NCBI RefSeq assembly: GCF_019799965.1
Contig: NZ_JABGCJ010000004.1
Coordinates: forward strand, 434,001 to 498,000
DNA length: 64,000 nt
From: Modestobacter italicus
GTDB lineage: Bacteria; Actinomycetota; Actinomycetes; Mycobacteriales; Geodermatophilaceae
Direction of reading: 5' to 3'
In this document: positions 17,877 to 25,518 of the stretch, one piece after another
Layout of the letters: each line of letters begins with the position of its first letter
Numbering within the stretch: the first letter of the stretch is position 1
Notes under the pieces: model-generated
What the model was told of the DNA's origin: nothing
Seen by the model: only the letters and a program-made list of their open reading frames with translations
The model's database searches: none
Translations under genes and position numbers: made by a program

Positions 17877-18545
17877 GTGATCGACAAGCGGGTGGCGACC
17901 CTCGCCGACGCCGTCGCCGGGATCTCCGACGGCGCCACCGTGCTGATCGGGGGCTTCGGCGACTCCGGCGTCCCGGTGGAGCTGGTGCACGCCCTGCTCG
18001 ACCAGGGCGCCCGCGACCTCACCGTGGTCACCAACAACGCCGGCGCCGGGGAGAGCGACGTCGCGGCGCTGATCCGGGAGCGGCGGGTGCGCACGGTCGT
18101 CTGCTCCTACCCCCGCTCGATGGGCTCGATCTGGTTCGAGGAGCTGTGGCGAGCCGGTGAGATCGGCCTGGAGCTCGTGCCCCAGGGCACGCTCAGTGAG
18201 CGGATGCGCGCCGCGGGCGCTGGACTGGGTGGCTTCTTCACCCCGACCGGCGCGGACACCCTGCTGGCCGAGGGCAAGGAGGTGCGCACCATCGGCGGGC
18301 GCCCGCACGTCTTCGAGCACCCGCTGCCCGGCGACGTCGCCCTGGTCAAGGCGCACCGGGCCGACCGGTGGGGCAACCTCGTCTACCGGAAGGCGGCCCG
18401 CAACTACGGCCCCACGATGGCCACCGCCGCCGCGCTCACGGTGGTGCAGGTCGAGGAGCTCGTCGAGCTCGGCGACCTGGACCCCGAGGCGGTCGTGACC
18501 CCGGGCATCTTCGTCGACCGGGTGGTCGAGGTGGCGGCGTCGTGA
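17877..18545 (+). CDS. 3-oxoacid CoA-transferase, subunit A
   Basis: A 222-residue alpha subunit of a class I CoA-transferase, which moves CoA from succinyl-CoA or another donor to a (3-oxo)acid. It starts IDKRVATLADAVAGISDGATVLIGGFGDSGVP, with the GGF.GxGxP CoA-site pattern, and contains GGFFTPTGADTLLAEGKE. GTG 17877 is 30 bp after tctC copy 2. Its stop overlaps the start of subunit B (GTGA), ensuring paired synthesis. Its position in the transporter operon suggests that the imported acid is activated by this enzyme. ScoA, PcaI and AtoD cannot be distinguished here. Confidence 0.88.
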   Translation: MIDKRVATLADAVAGISDGATVLIGGFGDSGVPVELVHALLDQGARDLTVVTNNAGAGESDVAALIRERRVRTVVCSYPRSMGSIWFEELWRAGEIGLELVPQGTLSERMRAAGAGLGGFFTPTGADTLLAEGKEVRTIGGRPHVFEHPLPGDVALVKAHRADRWGNLVYRKAARNYGPTMATAAALTVVQVEELVELGDLDPEAVVTPGIFVDRVVEVAAS

Positions 18546-19210
18546 TCCGCCCGCTGAGCGACGTCGCGGTGGCCCGCAGGGTGGCCCGCGACATCCCCGA
18601 CGGCGCCTACGTCAACCTGGGCATCGGCATGCCGATCCTGGTCGGCGACGTGGTCGGGCCGGACAAGGAGATCGTCTACCACAGCGAGAACGGCATCCTC
18701 GGGATGGGACCGGCCCCCGCGCCCGGCGAGGAGGACCGGGAGCTGATCAACGCCGGCAAGCAGCCGGTCACCCTGCTGCCCGGCGGCTGCTACTTCCACC
18801 ACACCGACGCCTTCGTGATGATGCGCGGCGGGCACATCGACATCTCCGTGCTCGGTGCCTTCCAGGTCTCCGAGACCGGTGACCTGGCCAACTGGATCAC
18901 CGACCTGGCCACCATGCCGCCGGCCGTCGGCGGGGCGATGGACCTGGCCGTGGGCGCCAAGCGGGTGCTGGTGATGACGACGCACACCACCCGGGACGGC
19001 CGCCCGAAGCTGCTGCCCCGGTGCAGCTATCCGCTCACCGCCGCGGGGGTGGTCGACCGGGTCTACACCGACCTGGCGGTCCTGGACGTCGGCCCCGCCG
19101 GGTTCGTCGTCCGGGAGATGGCCCCGGGGCTCACCCGCACGGAGCTGCAGTCGGTCACCGCCGCCCGGCTCGGCTTCCCCGACGACGTCGGCGAGCTCGA
19201 CCCGCACTGA
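18542..19210 (+). CDS. 3-oxoacid CoA-transferase, subunit B
   Basis: A 222-residue beta subunit. It carries YVNLGIGMPILV and the catalytic SENG motif with the nucleophile Glu at 49 (HSENGILGMGP), then GGHIDISVLGAFQVSETGDLANW. GTG 18542 overlaps the subunit A stop. The complex would be a heterotetramer acting in the cytoplasm. It is followed 28 bp later by a third tctC-type gene. The pair fits PcaIJ/ScoAB; no beta-ketoadipate genes are near, so the acid substrate is open. Confidence 0.9.
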   Translation: MIRPLSDVAVARRVARDIPDGAYVNLGIGMPILVGDVVGPDKEIVYHSENGILGMGPAPAPGEEDRELINAGKQPVTLLPGGCYFHHTDAFVMMRGGHIDISVLGAFQVSETGDLANWITDLATMPPAVGGAMDLAVGAKRVLVMTTHTTRDGRPKLLPRCSYPLTAAGVVDRVYTDLAVLDVGPAGFVVREMAPGLTRTELQSVTAARLGFPDDVGELDPH

Positions 19211-19238
19211 CCCGCACCGCCCGACCCCGGAGGCGACG

Positions 19239-20228
19239 ATGCCCCTGTCCCGCACCGCCCGTGCTCTCACCGCCTGTGCCGCTCTCGGCCTGCTGACCGC
19301 CTGCGGGTCGGAGGAGTCGTCGTCCGGCTCGTCGGGCGCGGCCGCGGAGTACCCGACCGAGGAGATCCGCCTGCTGGTGCCCTACGGGGCCGGCGGGCCC
19401 ACCGACCTCGCCGCCCGCGCCTTCGGCGCCTCACTGGAGGAGCAACTGGGCCAGACCGTCGTGGTGGAGAACCTGCCCGGCGGGTCGGGGGCGATCGCCA
19501 CCCAGGAGCTGATCGGCGCCGAACCCGACGGGCACACCCTCTCGCTGGCCACCGCCGGCACCCTGGTGCTCACGCCGCTGGCCAACGAGGTCGGCTACAC
19601 CTTGGACGACGTGACGCCGATCGGGGTGATGACCGAGGTGCCCTCGGTACTGGCCGTCGGGGCGGACTCGCCGTACACGACGATCGCGGACCTCGTCGCC
19701 GCGGCGGAGGAGCAGCCCGGCGCCCTGAACGTCGGCGTCCCCGGCGCCTCCACCCCGCAGGCGATCGAGCTCCAGCGGCTGGCCGAGGAGCACGACGTCG
19801 AGGTCACCGCCGTGCCGTTCAACGGCAACGCGGAGATGACCACGGCACTGCTCGGCGGCAACGTCGACGCGGTGCTGATCAACGCCTCCTCCGACGTCAC
19901 CAGCAACATCGACGCCGGCCAGTTCCGGCCGCTGGCGGTCTCCTCGGCGGAGCGGCTGTCCTGGCTGCCGCACACCCCCACCCTGGCCGAGTCCGGGTTC
20001 CCGGAGCTGACCCTGTCCGGGTCGACCTTCGGCCTCATCGGCCCCGCCGACCTGCCCGAGGAGGTCGTCACCGAGCTGGAGGACGCCCTCCGGACGGCGC
20101 ACGGCGACCCGGCGATCGCCGAGCAGGTGGGCGCGGAGTACGTGCCCGAGGAGTTCCAGGGCGCGGCCGAGTTCCAGGAGCTGCTCGACCGCACCCAGGA
20201 GGTCTACGAGCCGATCCTCGGCGACTGA
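19239..20228 (+). CDS. Tripartite tricarboxylate transporter binding lipoprotein (TctC family), copy 3
   Basis: Solute-binding lipoprotein of 329 aa with lipobox LTAC and a Ser-rich linker. EYPTEEIRLLVPYGAGGPTD, VVVENLPGGSGAI and VPFNGNAEMTTALLGGNVDA define the TctC fold. It is closer to copy 1 than to copy 2 (shared TPQAIELQRLAEEHDVEV-type segment). ATG 19239 has CCGGAGG upstream. It ends the operon, 16 bp from the convergent rhaB. A single TctAB permease may use all three binding proteins. Confidence 0.9.
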   Translation: MPLSRTARALTACAALGLLTACGSEESSSGSSGAAAEYPTEEIRLLVPYGAGGPTDLAARAFGASLEEQLGQTVVVENLPGGSGAIATQELIGAEPDGHTLSLATAGTLVLTPLANEVGYTLDDVTPIGVMTEVPSVLAVGADSPYTTIADLVAAAEEQPGALNVGVPGASTPQAIELQRLAEEHDVEVTAVPFNGNAEMTTALLGGNVDAVLINASSDVTSNIDAGQFRPLAVSSAERLSWLPHTPTLAESGFPELTLSGSTFGLIGPADLPEEVVTELEDALRTAHGDPAIAEQVGAEYVPEEFQGAAEFQELLDRTQEVYEPILGD

Positions 20229-20244
20229 CCGCCGGGCCGGAGGG

Positions 20245-21735
20245 TCAGCGCAGCCGCGCCTCGGCGGCGGCCCAGGCCCGCTCGGCGTCGGCGGTCGGGG
20301 TGTGGCGCTGCACCTGCTGCGTGTCCCGCAGCAGCGCCCGCATCTCGGCCAGCCCGCCGCTGACCGCACCGCCCGCGCGGGCCTGGACCAGCACGTTCCC
20401 CAGCGCCGCCGCCTCGACCGGCCCGGCGACCACCGGCAGCCCACAGGCGTCGGCGGTGAGCTGGCACAGCAGCGCGTTGCGCGCTCCGCCGCCGACCAGG
20501 TGGACGACGTCCACGGCCTGCCCGGAGAGCTCGGCCGCCCGGCGCACCGCGCGCCGGTAGGCCAGCGCCAGGCTGTCCAGGATGCAGCGGACGGTGGCCG
20601 ACTGGCTCTGTGGCGGCGTCTGCCCGGTCTCCCGGCACACCTCCGCGATCCGGGCCGGCATGTCACCGGGCGGCAGGAAGCGGGCGTCGTCGCAGTCGAC
20701 GACCGCGCCGAAGGCCGGCTCGCGGGCCGCGGCGTGCAGCAGTTCGGTGAGGTCGGCCGGCAGCCCGGCCGCCTGCCAGGTGCGCAGCGACTCCTGCAGC
20801 AGCCACAGGCCCATCACGTTGCGCAGGTAACGGACCGTTCCGTCCACCCCGAGCTCGTTGGTGAACCCGGCCTCCCGGCTGGCCTCGGTGAGCACCGGGC
20901 CCGGCAGCTCCACACCGACCAGCGACCAGGTGCCGCAGGAGACGTAGGCGAACCGCTCGGACGCCGCCGGCACGCCGACCACCGCAGACGCGGTGTCGTG
21001 CGACCCCACCGCGGTCACCGGCACCGGGCCGGTCAGGCCGGTCTCGGCGAGCACGTCGGCGGTGAGCTCGCCGAGCCGATCCCCGGGCTGCCGCAACGGC
21101 GGGAACAGCTCGTGCGGCAGGCGGAGCCGGTCGATGAGGTCGGTCGACCACCGCCGGGTGGTGGCGTCCAGCAGCCCGGTGGTGGAGGCGTTGGTGACCT
21201 CGGCCCCGACCGCCCCGGTCAGCCAGTACGCCAGCAGGTCGGGGACCAGCAACGCCCGCCGGGCCAGCCCGAACCCGGCCAGCTGCCGCATCGCCGCGAG
21301 CTGGAACACCGTGTTGAACGGCAGGTGCTGCAGGCCGTTGACCCGGTACAGCTCGGCCGGCGACACCAGCTCGTGCACCCCGGGGACGGCGGTGGCGTGC
21401 CGGGCGTCCCGGTAGTGCACCGGGTTGCCCAGCAGCGCGCCGTCGGCGTCGAGCAGCCCGACGTCGACCGCCCAGCTGTCGATGCCGACGCCGTCCAGCG
21501 GCCCGGCGTCCCGCCCGGCGGCGCGGAGGCCGTCGAGCACCCCGCCGTAGAGCGCCAGCACGTCCCAGTGCAGCGTGCCGGCGACCCGGACCGGCCGGTT
21601 GGCGAACCGGTTGACCTCGTGCAGCTCCAGCCGCCCTGGACCCACCCGCCCGACCATCACCCGCCCGCTGGAGGCCCCCAGGTCCACCGCCGCCAGGCTC
21701 AGCTCCCGGCCCCCACCGGCCATGTTGGCCAACAT
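20245..21735 (-). CDS. rhaB: L-rhamnulokinase
   Basis: FGGY-family kinase (about 492-496 aa) that phosphorylates L-rhamnulose to L-rhamnulose-1-phosphate. Seen: phosphate-binding AAVDLGASSGRVMVG at the N-terminus, WDVLALY, GIDSWAVDVGLLD, the HYRDARHA substrate segment, SHDTASAVVGVPA, and the ATP-site VHLVGGGARNALLCQLTADA. Two ATG codons, 21735 and 21723, are possible; neither has a good ribosome site and both lie in a 24-bp palindrome. The gene starts 8 bp after the aldolase-dehydrogenase gene, so it is the last gene of the rhamnose operon. Confidence 0.92.
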   Translation of the reverse strand: MLANMAGGGRELSLAAVDLGASSGRVMVGRVGPGRLELHEVNRFANRPVRVAGTLHWDVLALYGGVLDGLRAAGRDAGPLDGVGIDSWAVDVGLLDADGALLGNPVHYRDARHATAVPGVHELVSPAELYRVNGLQHLPFNTVFQLAAMRQLAGFGLARRALLVPDLLAYWLTGAVGAEVTNASTTGLLDATTRRWSTDLIDRLRLPHELFPPLRQPGDRLGELTADVLAETGLTGPVPVTAVGSHDTASAVVGVPAASERFAYVSCGTWSLVGVELPGPVLTEASREAGFTNELGVDGTVRYLRNVMGLWLLQESLRTWQAAGLPADLTELLHAAAREPAFGAVVDCDDARFLPPGDMPARIAEVCRETGQTPPQSQSATVRCILDSLALAYRRAVRRAAELSGQAVDVVHLVGGGARNALLCQLTADACGLPVVAGPVEAAALGNVLVQARAGGAVSGGLAEMRALLRDTQQVQRHTPTADAERAWAAAEARLR

Positions 21736-21740
21736 GGCCG
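21717..21740. repeat. Perfect 24-bp palindrome covering the rhaB start codons
   Basis: The half-sequence CGGCCATGTTGG is followed by its exact reverse complement. Both candidate ATG codons of rhaB are inside. It could form a hairpin that hides the start or act as an operator. Confidence 0.8.
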
Positions 21741-21743
21741 CCG

Positions 21744-23780
21744 TCAGCGGAGGAAGGCGGCGGCGACGCCGGAGTCGACCGGGACGTGCAGCCCCGTCGT
21801 CCGGGTGAGCTCGCCACCGGTGAGGGCGAAGACCGCATCGGCGACGTGGTCGGGCAGCACCTCGCGCTTGAGCAGGGTGCGCTGGGCGTAGAACTGGCCC
21901 AGCTCCTCCTCCGGGACGCCGTAGACCGCGGCCCGCTTGGCGCCCCAGCCGCCGGCGAAGATCCCCGACCCGCGGACGACGCCGTCGGGGTTGATCCCGT
22001 TGACCCGGATCTGGTGCTCGCCCAGCTCGGCGGCCAGCAGCCGCACCTGGTGGGCCTGGTCGGCCTTGGTCGAGGAGTACGCGATGTTGCTCGGGCCGGC
22101 GAAGACCGAGTTCTTGCTGGAGATGTAGACGACGTCGCCGCCCATCCCCTGCTCGATCATGATCCGGGCTGCCTCGCGGGAGACCAGGAAGGAGCCCTTG
22201 GCCATCACGTCGTGCTGCAGGTCCCAGTCGGCCTCCGTGGTCTCCAGCAGCGGCTTGGAGATCGACAGCCCGGCGTTGTTGACCACCAGGTCGACGCCTC
22301 CGAAGGCCAGTACCGCCTCGCGGAACGCTGCGGCCACCGCCTCGGCGTCGCTGACGTCGGCCGCCACGCCCACCGCGACGTCGGTCGAGCCGATCTCCGC
22401 GGCCGCATCGGTGGCCTTGGCCAGGTCCAGGTCGGCGACGACGACGCAGGCGCCCTCGGCGGCCAGCCGCTGGGCGATCGCCTTGCCGATGCCGCTCGCC
22501 GCGCCGGTGACCAGCGCGACCCGGGTGGCCAGCGGCTTGGGCTTCGGCATCCGGGCGAGCTTGGCCTCCTCCAGCGCCCAGTACTCGATCCGGAACTTCT
22601 CGCTCTCGTCGATCGGCGCGTAGGTGGAGACCGCCTCGGCGCCGCGCATCACGTTGATCGCGTTGACGTAGAACTCCCCCGCGACCCGGGCGGTCTGCTT
22701 GTTCGCGCCGAAGCTGAACATGCCGACGCCGGGCACCAGCACGATCGCCGGGTCCGCGCCGCGCATCGGCGGGGAGTCCGGGCCCGCGTGCCGGGAGTAG
22801 TAGGCCGCGTAGTCGGCGCGGTAGGCCTCGTGCAGCTCCTTGAGCCGGGCGACGACGTCCTCGACCGGGGCGGACGCCGGCAGGTCGACCACCAGCGGGC
22901 GCACCTTGGTGCGCAGGAAGTGGTCGGGGCAGGAGGTGCCCAGCGCCGCCAGCCGCGGGTGCTCGGCCGACGCCAGGAAGTCGAGCACGACGTCGGTGTC
23001 GGTGTAGTGCCCTACCTGCGGCTTGTCGGTGCTCGCCAGCCCGCGGACGACGGGCAGCAGCGCGGCGGCCTTGGCCCGGCGCTCGGTCTCCGGCAGCGCC
23101 TCGTAGCCCGGCAGCGGCGCCCCGAAGGGCTGCGGTCGGCCGCGCTCGGCGAGGAACCGCTCCGCCGTCGCGATGATCTCGAGGCTGTTGGCCTCGCACT
23201 GCTCGCTGGTGTCGGCCCAGGCGGTGATCCCGTGGCCACCCAGGATCGCCCCGATGGCCTGCGGGTTCTCCTCCGCGATCTGGGCGATGTCCAGGCCCAG
23301 CTGGAAGCCGGGACGGCGCCACGGCACCCAGACGACGCGGTCGCCGAAGCACTCCCGGGTCAGCGCCTCGCCGTCGGCGGCGGTGGCCAGGGCGATGCCG
23401 GAGTCGGGGTGCAGGTGGTCGACGTGCGCGGCGCGGACCAGCCCGTGCATCGCGGTGTCGATCGACGGGGCCGCCCCGCCGCGGCCGTGCAGGCAGTAGT
23501 CGAACGCGGCGACCATCTCGTCCTCGCGGTCGACGCCGGGGTAGACGTCGACCAGCGAGCGCAGCCGGTCCAGCCGGAGCACCGCCAGGCCACCCTCGGT
23601 CAGCGTGCCGAGGTCGCCGCCGGAGCCCTTCACCCAGAGCAGCTCGACCGGCTGCCCGGTGACCGGGTCGGTCTCGGTGCCGGCGGCGGAGGTGTTCCCG
23701 CCGGCGTAGTTGGTGTTCCGCGGGTCCGCGCCGAGGCGGTTCGAGCGGGCGAGCAGGTCACTGACCACGGGGTTCGTCAT
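21744..23780 (-). CDS. rhaEW: Bifunctional L-rhamnulose-1-phosphate aldolase / lactaldehyde dehydrogenase
   Basis: A 678-residue fusion. Residues ~1-400 are a class II aldolase/adducin domain (metal-binding HVDHLHPD near 120 and GHGITAW near 178) that splits L-rhamnulose-1-phosphate into dihydroxyacetone phosphate and L-lactaldehyde. Residues ~415-678 are a short-chain dehydrogenase: nucleotide-binding VTGAASGIGKA near 425 and the YSSTK active site near 567, oxidising lactaldehyde to lactate. This fused enzyme is the form used where classical RhaD is absent. ATG 23780 is chosen by the family start. A repeated hairpin lies between rhaI and this gene. The lactate product links to the adjacent lutABC genes. 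Confidence 0.92.
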   Translation of the reverse strand: MTNPVVSDLLARSNRLGADPRNTNYAGGNTSAAGTETDPVTGQPVELLWVKGSGGDLGTLTEGGLAVLRLDRLRSLVDVYPGVDREDEMVAAFDYCLHGRGGAAPSIDTAMHGLVRAAHVDHLHPDSGIALATAADGEALTRECFGDRVVWVPWRRPGFQLGLDIAQIAEENPQAIGAILGGHGITAWADTSEQCEANSLEIIATAERFLAERGRPQPFGAPLPGYEALPETERRAKAAALLPVVRGLASTDKPQVGHYTDTDVVLDFLASAEHPRLAALGTSCPDHFLRTKVRPLVVDLPASAPVEDVVARLKELHEAYRADYAAYYSRHAGPDSPPMRGADPAIVLVPGVGMFSFGANKQTARVAGEFYVNAINVMRGAEAVSTYAPIDESEKFRIEYWALEEAKLARMPKPKPLATRVALVTGAASGIGKAIAQRLAAEGACVVVADLDLAKATDAAAEIGSTDVAVGVAADVSDAEAVAAAFREAVLAFGGVDLVVNNAGLSISKPLLETTEADWDLQHDVMAKGSFLVSREAARIMIEQGMGGDVVYISSKNSVFAGPSNIAYSSTKADQAHQVRLLAAELGEHQIRVNGINPDGVVRGSGIFAGGWGAKRAAVYGVPEEELGQFYAQRTLLKREVLPDHVADAVFALTGGELTRTTGLHVPVDSGVAAAFLR

Positions 23781-23833
23781 CGAAGAGGTCCTCAGTTCGG
23801 GGAACAGGCGAGCTTGTCCGCGCGAAACCGCGC

Positions 23834-23881
23834 GTGCTTTCGCGCGCGAAGGCGCGGGTGCTTTCGCGCGCGAAGGCGCGG
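23834..23881. repeat. Two tandem 24-bp units each with the palindrome TTCGCGCGCGAA
   Basis: The unit GTGCTTTCGCGCGCGAAGG plus CGCGG repeats exactly twice in the gap between rhaI and the aldolase-dehydrogenase gene, and a degenerate third copy (GCGCGAAACCGCGCG) precedes it. Each unit can fold into a stable hairpin. Confidence 0.85.
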
Positions 23882-23890
23882 GTGGTGGGG

Positions 23891-25063
23891 TTAGGCGCCC
23901 CAGGAGGCCTGCTGGCCCCCGACGCGTTCGGTGGCGATCTGCTCCTGGTGCCCGGAGGCGGCGTAGGCCCGGTAGGGGTCGCCGGCCAGGCCCTTCGACT
24001 CGCGCAGTTCGGCGAGCAGCGGGCGGACGTCGGTGTTGTAGGCGTCCATCAGCGCGGCGTTGGCGCCGAGCACGTCACCGGACTGCTGGGCGGCGCGCAG
24101 CGCCTCGCGGTCGACCAGCAGCGCCTTGGCGGTGGCCTCCTGCACGTTCATCACCGAGCGGATCTGGCCGGGGATCTTCGGCTCGATGTTGTGGCACTGG
24201 TCGAGCATGAAGTTGACGCCGGAGTCCGGCCGGAGCGCGTCGGCCCGGACGATCTCGTTCATGATCCGGAACAGCTGGAACGGGTCGGCGGCGCCGACGA
24301 TCAGGTCGTCGTCGCCGTAGAAGCGGGAGTTGAAGTCAAAGGCGCCGAGCCGGCCCACCCGCAGCAGCTGGGCGACGATGAACTCGATGTTGGTGTTCGG
24401 CGCGTGGTGGCCGGTGTCCAGCACCACCTTCGCCTGCTCGCCGAGGGCCAGGCAGTGCAGCAGCGAGGTGCCCCAGTCGGGGATGTCCATCGTGTAGAAG
24501 TACGGCTCGTAGAACTTGTACTCGAGGATCAGCCGGTGCTCGGGGTCGAGCTCGGCGTAGATCTGCTGCAGCGACTCGGCCAGCCGGTCCTGCCGGTCGC
24601 GGATGTCGTCCTGGCCCGGGTAGTTGGTGCCGTCGGGCAGCCAGATCTTCAGGTCGGTCGACCCGGTCGCCCGCATGACGTCGATGCACTGCACGTGGTG
24701 GGCCACGGCCTTGGCCCGCACCGCGGGGTCGGCGTGGGTGAGCGAGCCGAGCTTGTACTCGTCGGCCTGGAAGAGGTTCGAGTTGATCGCGCCGATGGAG
24801 ACGCCCTCCTCGGCGGCGTGCCGGGCGAGCGCGCCGAAGTCGTCGACGAGGTCCCACGGGATGTGCAGCGAGACCCGCGGGGCGGCGCCGGTGTGCCGGT
24901 GGACGACGGCGGCGTCGCTGATCTTCTCGAACGGGTCGCGGGGGACGCCGGGGGTGCTGAACACCTTGAACCGGGTGCCGGCGTTGCCGAACGCCCAGGA
25001 CGGCAGCTCGATGGTCTGCTGAGCGAGCGCGGTCAGGGCCTGGCCGCGGAGATCGGTGGTCAC
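23891..25063 (-). CDS. rhaI: L-rhamnose isomerase
   Basis: A 390-residue TIM-barrel isomerase converting L-rhamnose to L-rhamnulose. Seen: LPSWAFGNAGTRFKVF at the start, LIEYKFYEPYFYTMD-type segment (LEYKFYEPYFYTMD) with a metal-ligand Glu, VLDTGHHAPNTNIE with Asp/His ligands, and DFNSRFYGDDDL. This is the RhaI (Pseudomonas stutzeri-like) isomerase, not the E. coli RhaA type. GTG 25063 overlaps the rhaM stop (GTGA). It is the second gene of the minus-strand rhamnose operon. Confidence 0.9.
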   Translation of the reverse strand: MTTDLRGQALTALAQQTIELPSWAFGNAGTRFKVFSTPGVPRDPFEKISDAAVVHRHTGAAPRVSLHIPWDLVDDFGALARHAAEEGVSIGAINSNLFQADEYKLGSLTHADPAVRAKAVAHHVQCIDVMRATGSTDLKIWLPDGTNYPGQDDIRDRQDRLAESLQQIYAELDPEHRLILEYKFYEPYFYTMDIPDWGTSLLHCLALGEQAKVVLDTGHHAPNTNIEFIVAQLLRVGRLGAFDFNSRFYGDDDLIVGAADPFQLFRIMNEIVRADALRPDSGVNFMLDQCHNIEPKIPGQIRSVMNVQEATAKALLVDREALRAAQQSGDVLGANAALMDAYNTDVRPLLAELRESKGLAGDPYRAYAASGHQEQIATERVGGQQASWGA

Positions 25064-25419
25064 GGGGTGTCTCCGTTCGTGGTGGTGTGCTCCCCGGCGG
25101 CCCGCAGCTGGGCGTCGAGGTCGAAGACGAGGTCGAGCGTGGCCTTGCCGCGGCCGTCGCCGGTCTCGAAGAAGGGGGCCATCTCGGCCTCCCACCGGGC
25201 GCTGACCGGGGCGGCGTCCACCGCGGCCTGCGCGGCCGCCAGGTCGTCGGTCTCGACGACGCCGACGAGCAGGCCGTCGGGGCGCAGGAAGAGCTGGTAG
25301 TCGCGCCAGCCGGCGTCGCGCAGCGCGCGGAGCATCTCCGGCCAGACGGCGGCGTGGCGCTCGCGGTACTCGGCGAGCCGGTCAGGGCGCACCTGGAGGG
25401 TGAAGCAGACCCGCGGCAC
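25060..25419 (-). CDS. rhaM: L-rhamnose mutarotase
   Basis: A 119-residue protein of the RhaM family, which interconverts alpha- and beta-L-rhamnose. It starts VPRVCFTLQVRPDRLAEY and contains RERHAAVWPEMLRALRDAGW with the conserved His and Trp, DYQLFLRPDG, and WEAEMAPFFE near the end. GTG 25419 has GAGGAGG upstream. It is the first gene of the rhaM-rhaI-aldolase/dehydrogenase-rhaB operon and is divergent from the LacI regulator. Confidence 0.9.
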   Translation of the reverse strand: MPRVCFTLQVRPDRLAEYRERHAAVWPEMLRALRDAGWRDYQLFLRPDGLLVGVVETDDLAAAQAAVDAAPVSARWEAEMAPFFETGDGRGKATLDLVFDLDAQLRAAGEHTTTNGDTP

Positions 25420-25432
25420 GACGCCTCCTCAC

Positions 25433-25444
25433 TGAAACGATTCA
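25433..25444. promoter_or_regulatory. Candidate LacI-family operator for the rhamnose genes
   Basis: TGAAACGATTCA has TGAA/TTCA arms around a central CG, the standard LacI-family pattern. It lies 14 bp upstream of rhaM and 75 bp upstream of the divergent LacI gene, a position that can repress both. Confidence 0.6.
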
Positions 25445-25518
25445 CAAGGTGCTGTGGGCCACAGTAGGATGCTGCGTGCGAGCGGTCAACGGACCGGCCG
25501 AGAACCGAGGGGGCACCA

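Noticed and set aside
23834-23881. Tandem repeat as a CRISPR array
   Set aside because: Only two units, no spacers and no cas genes.
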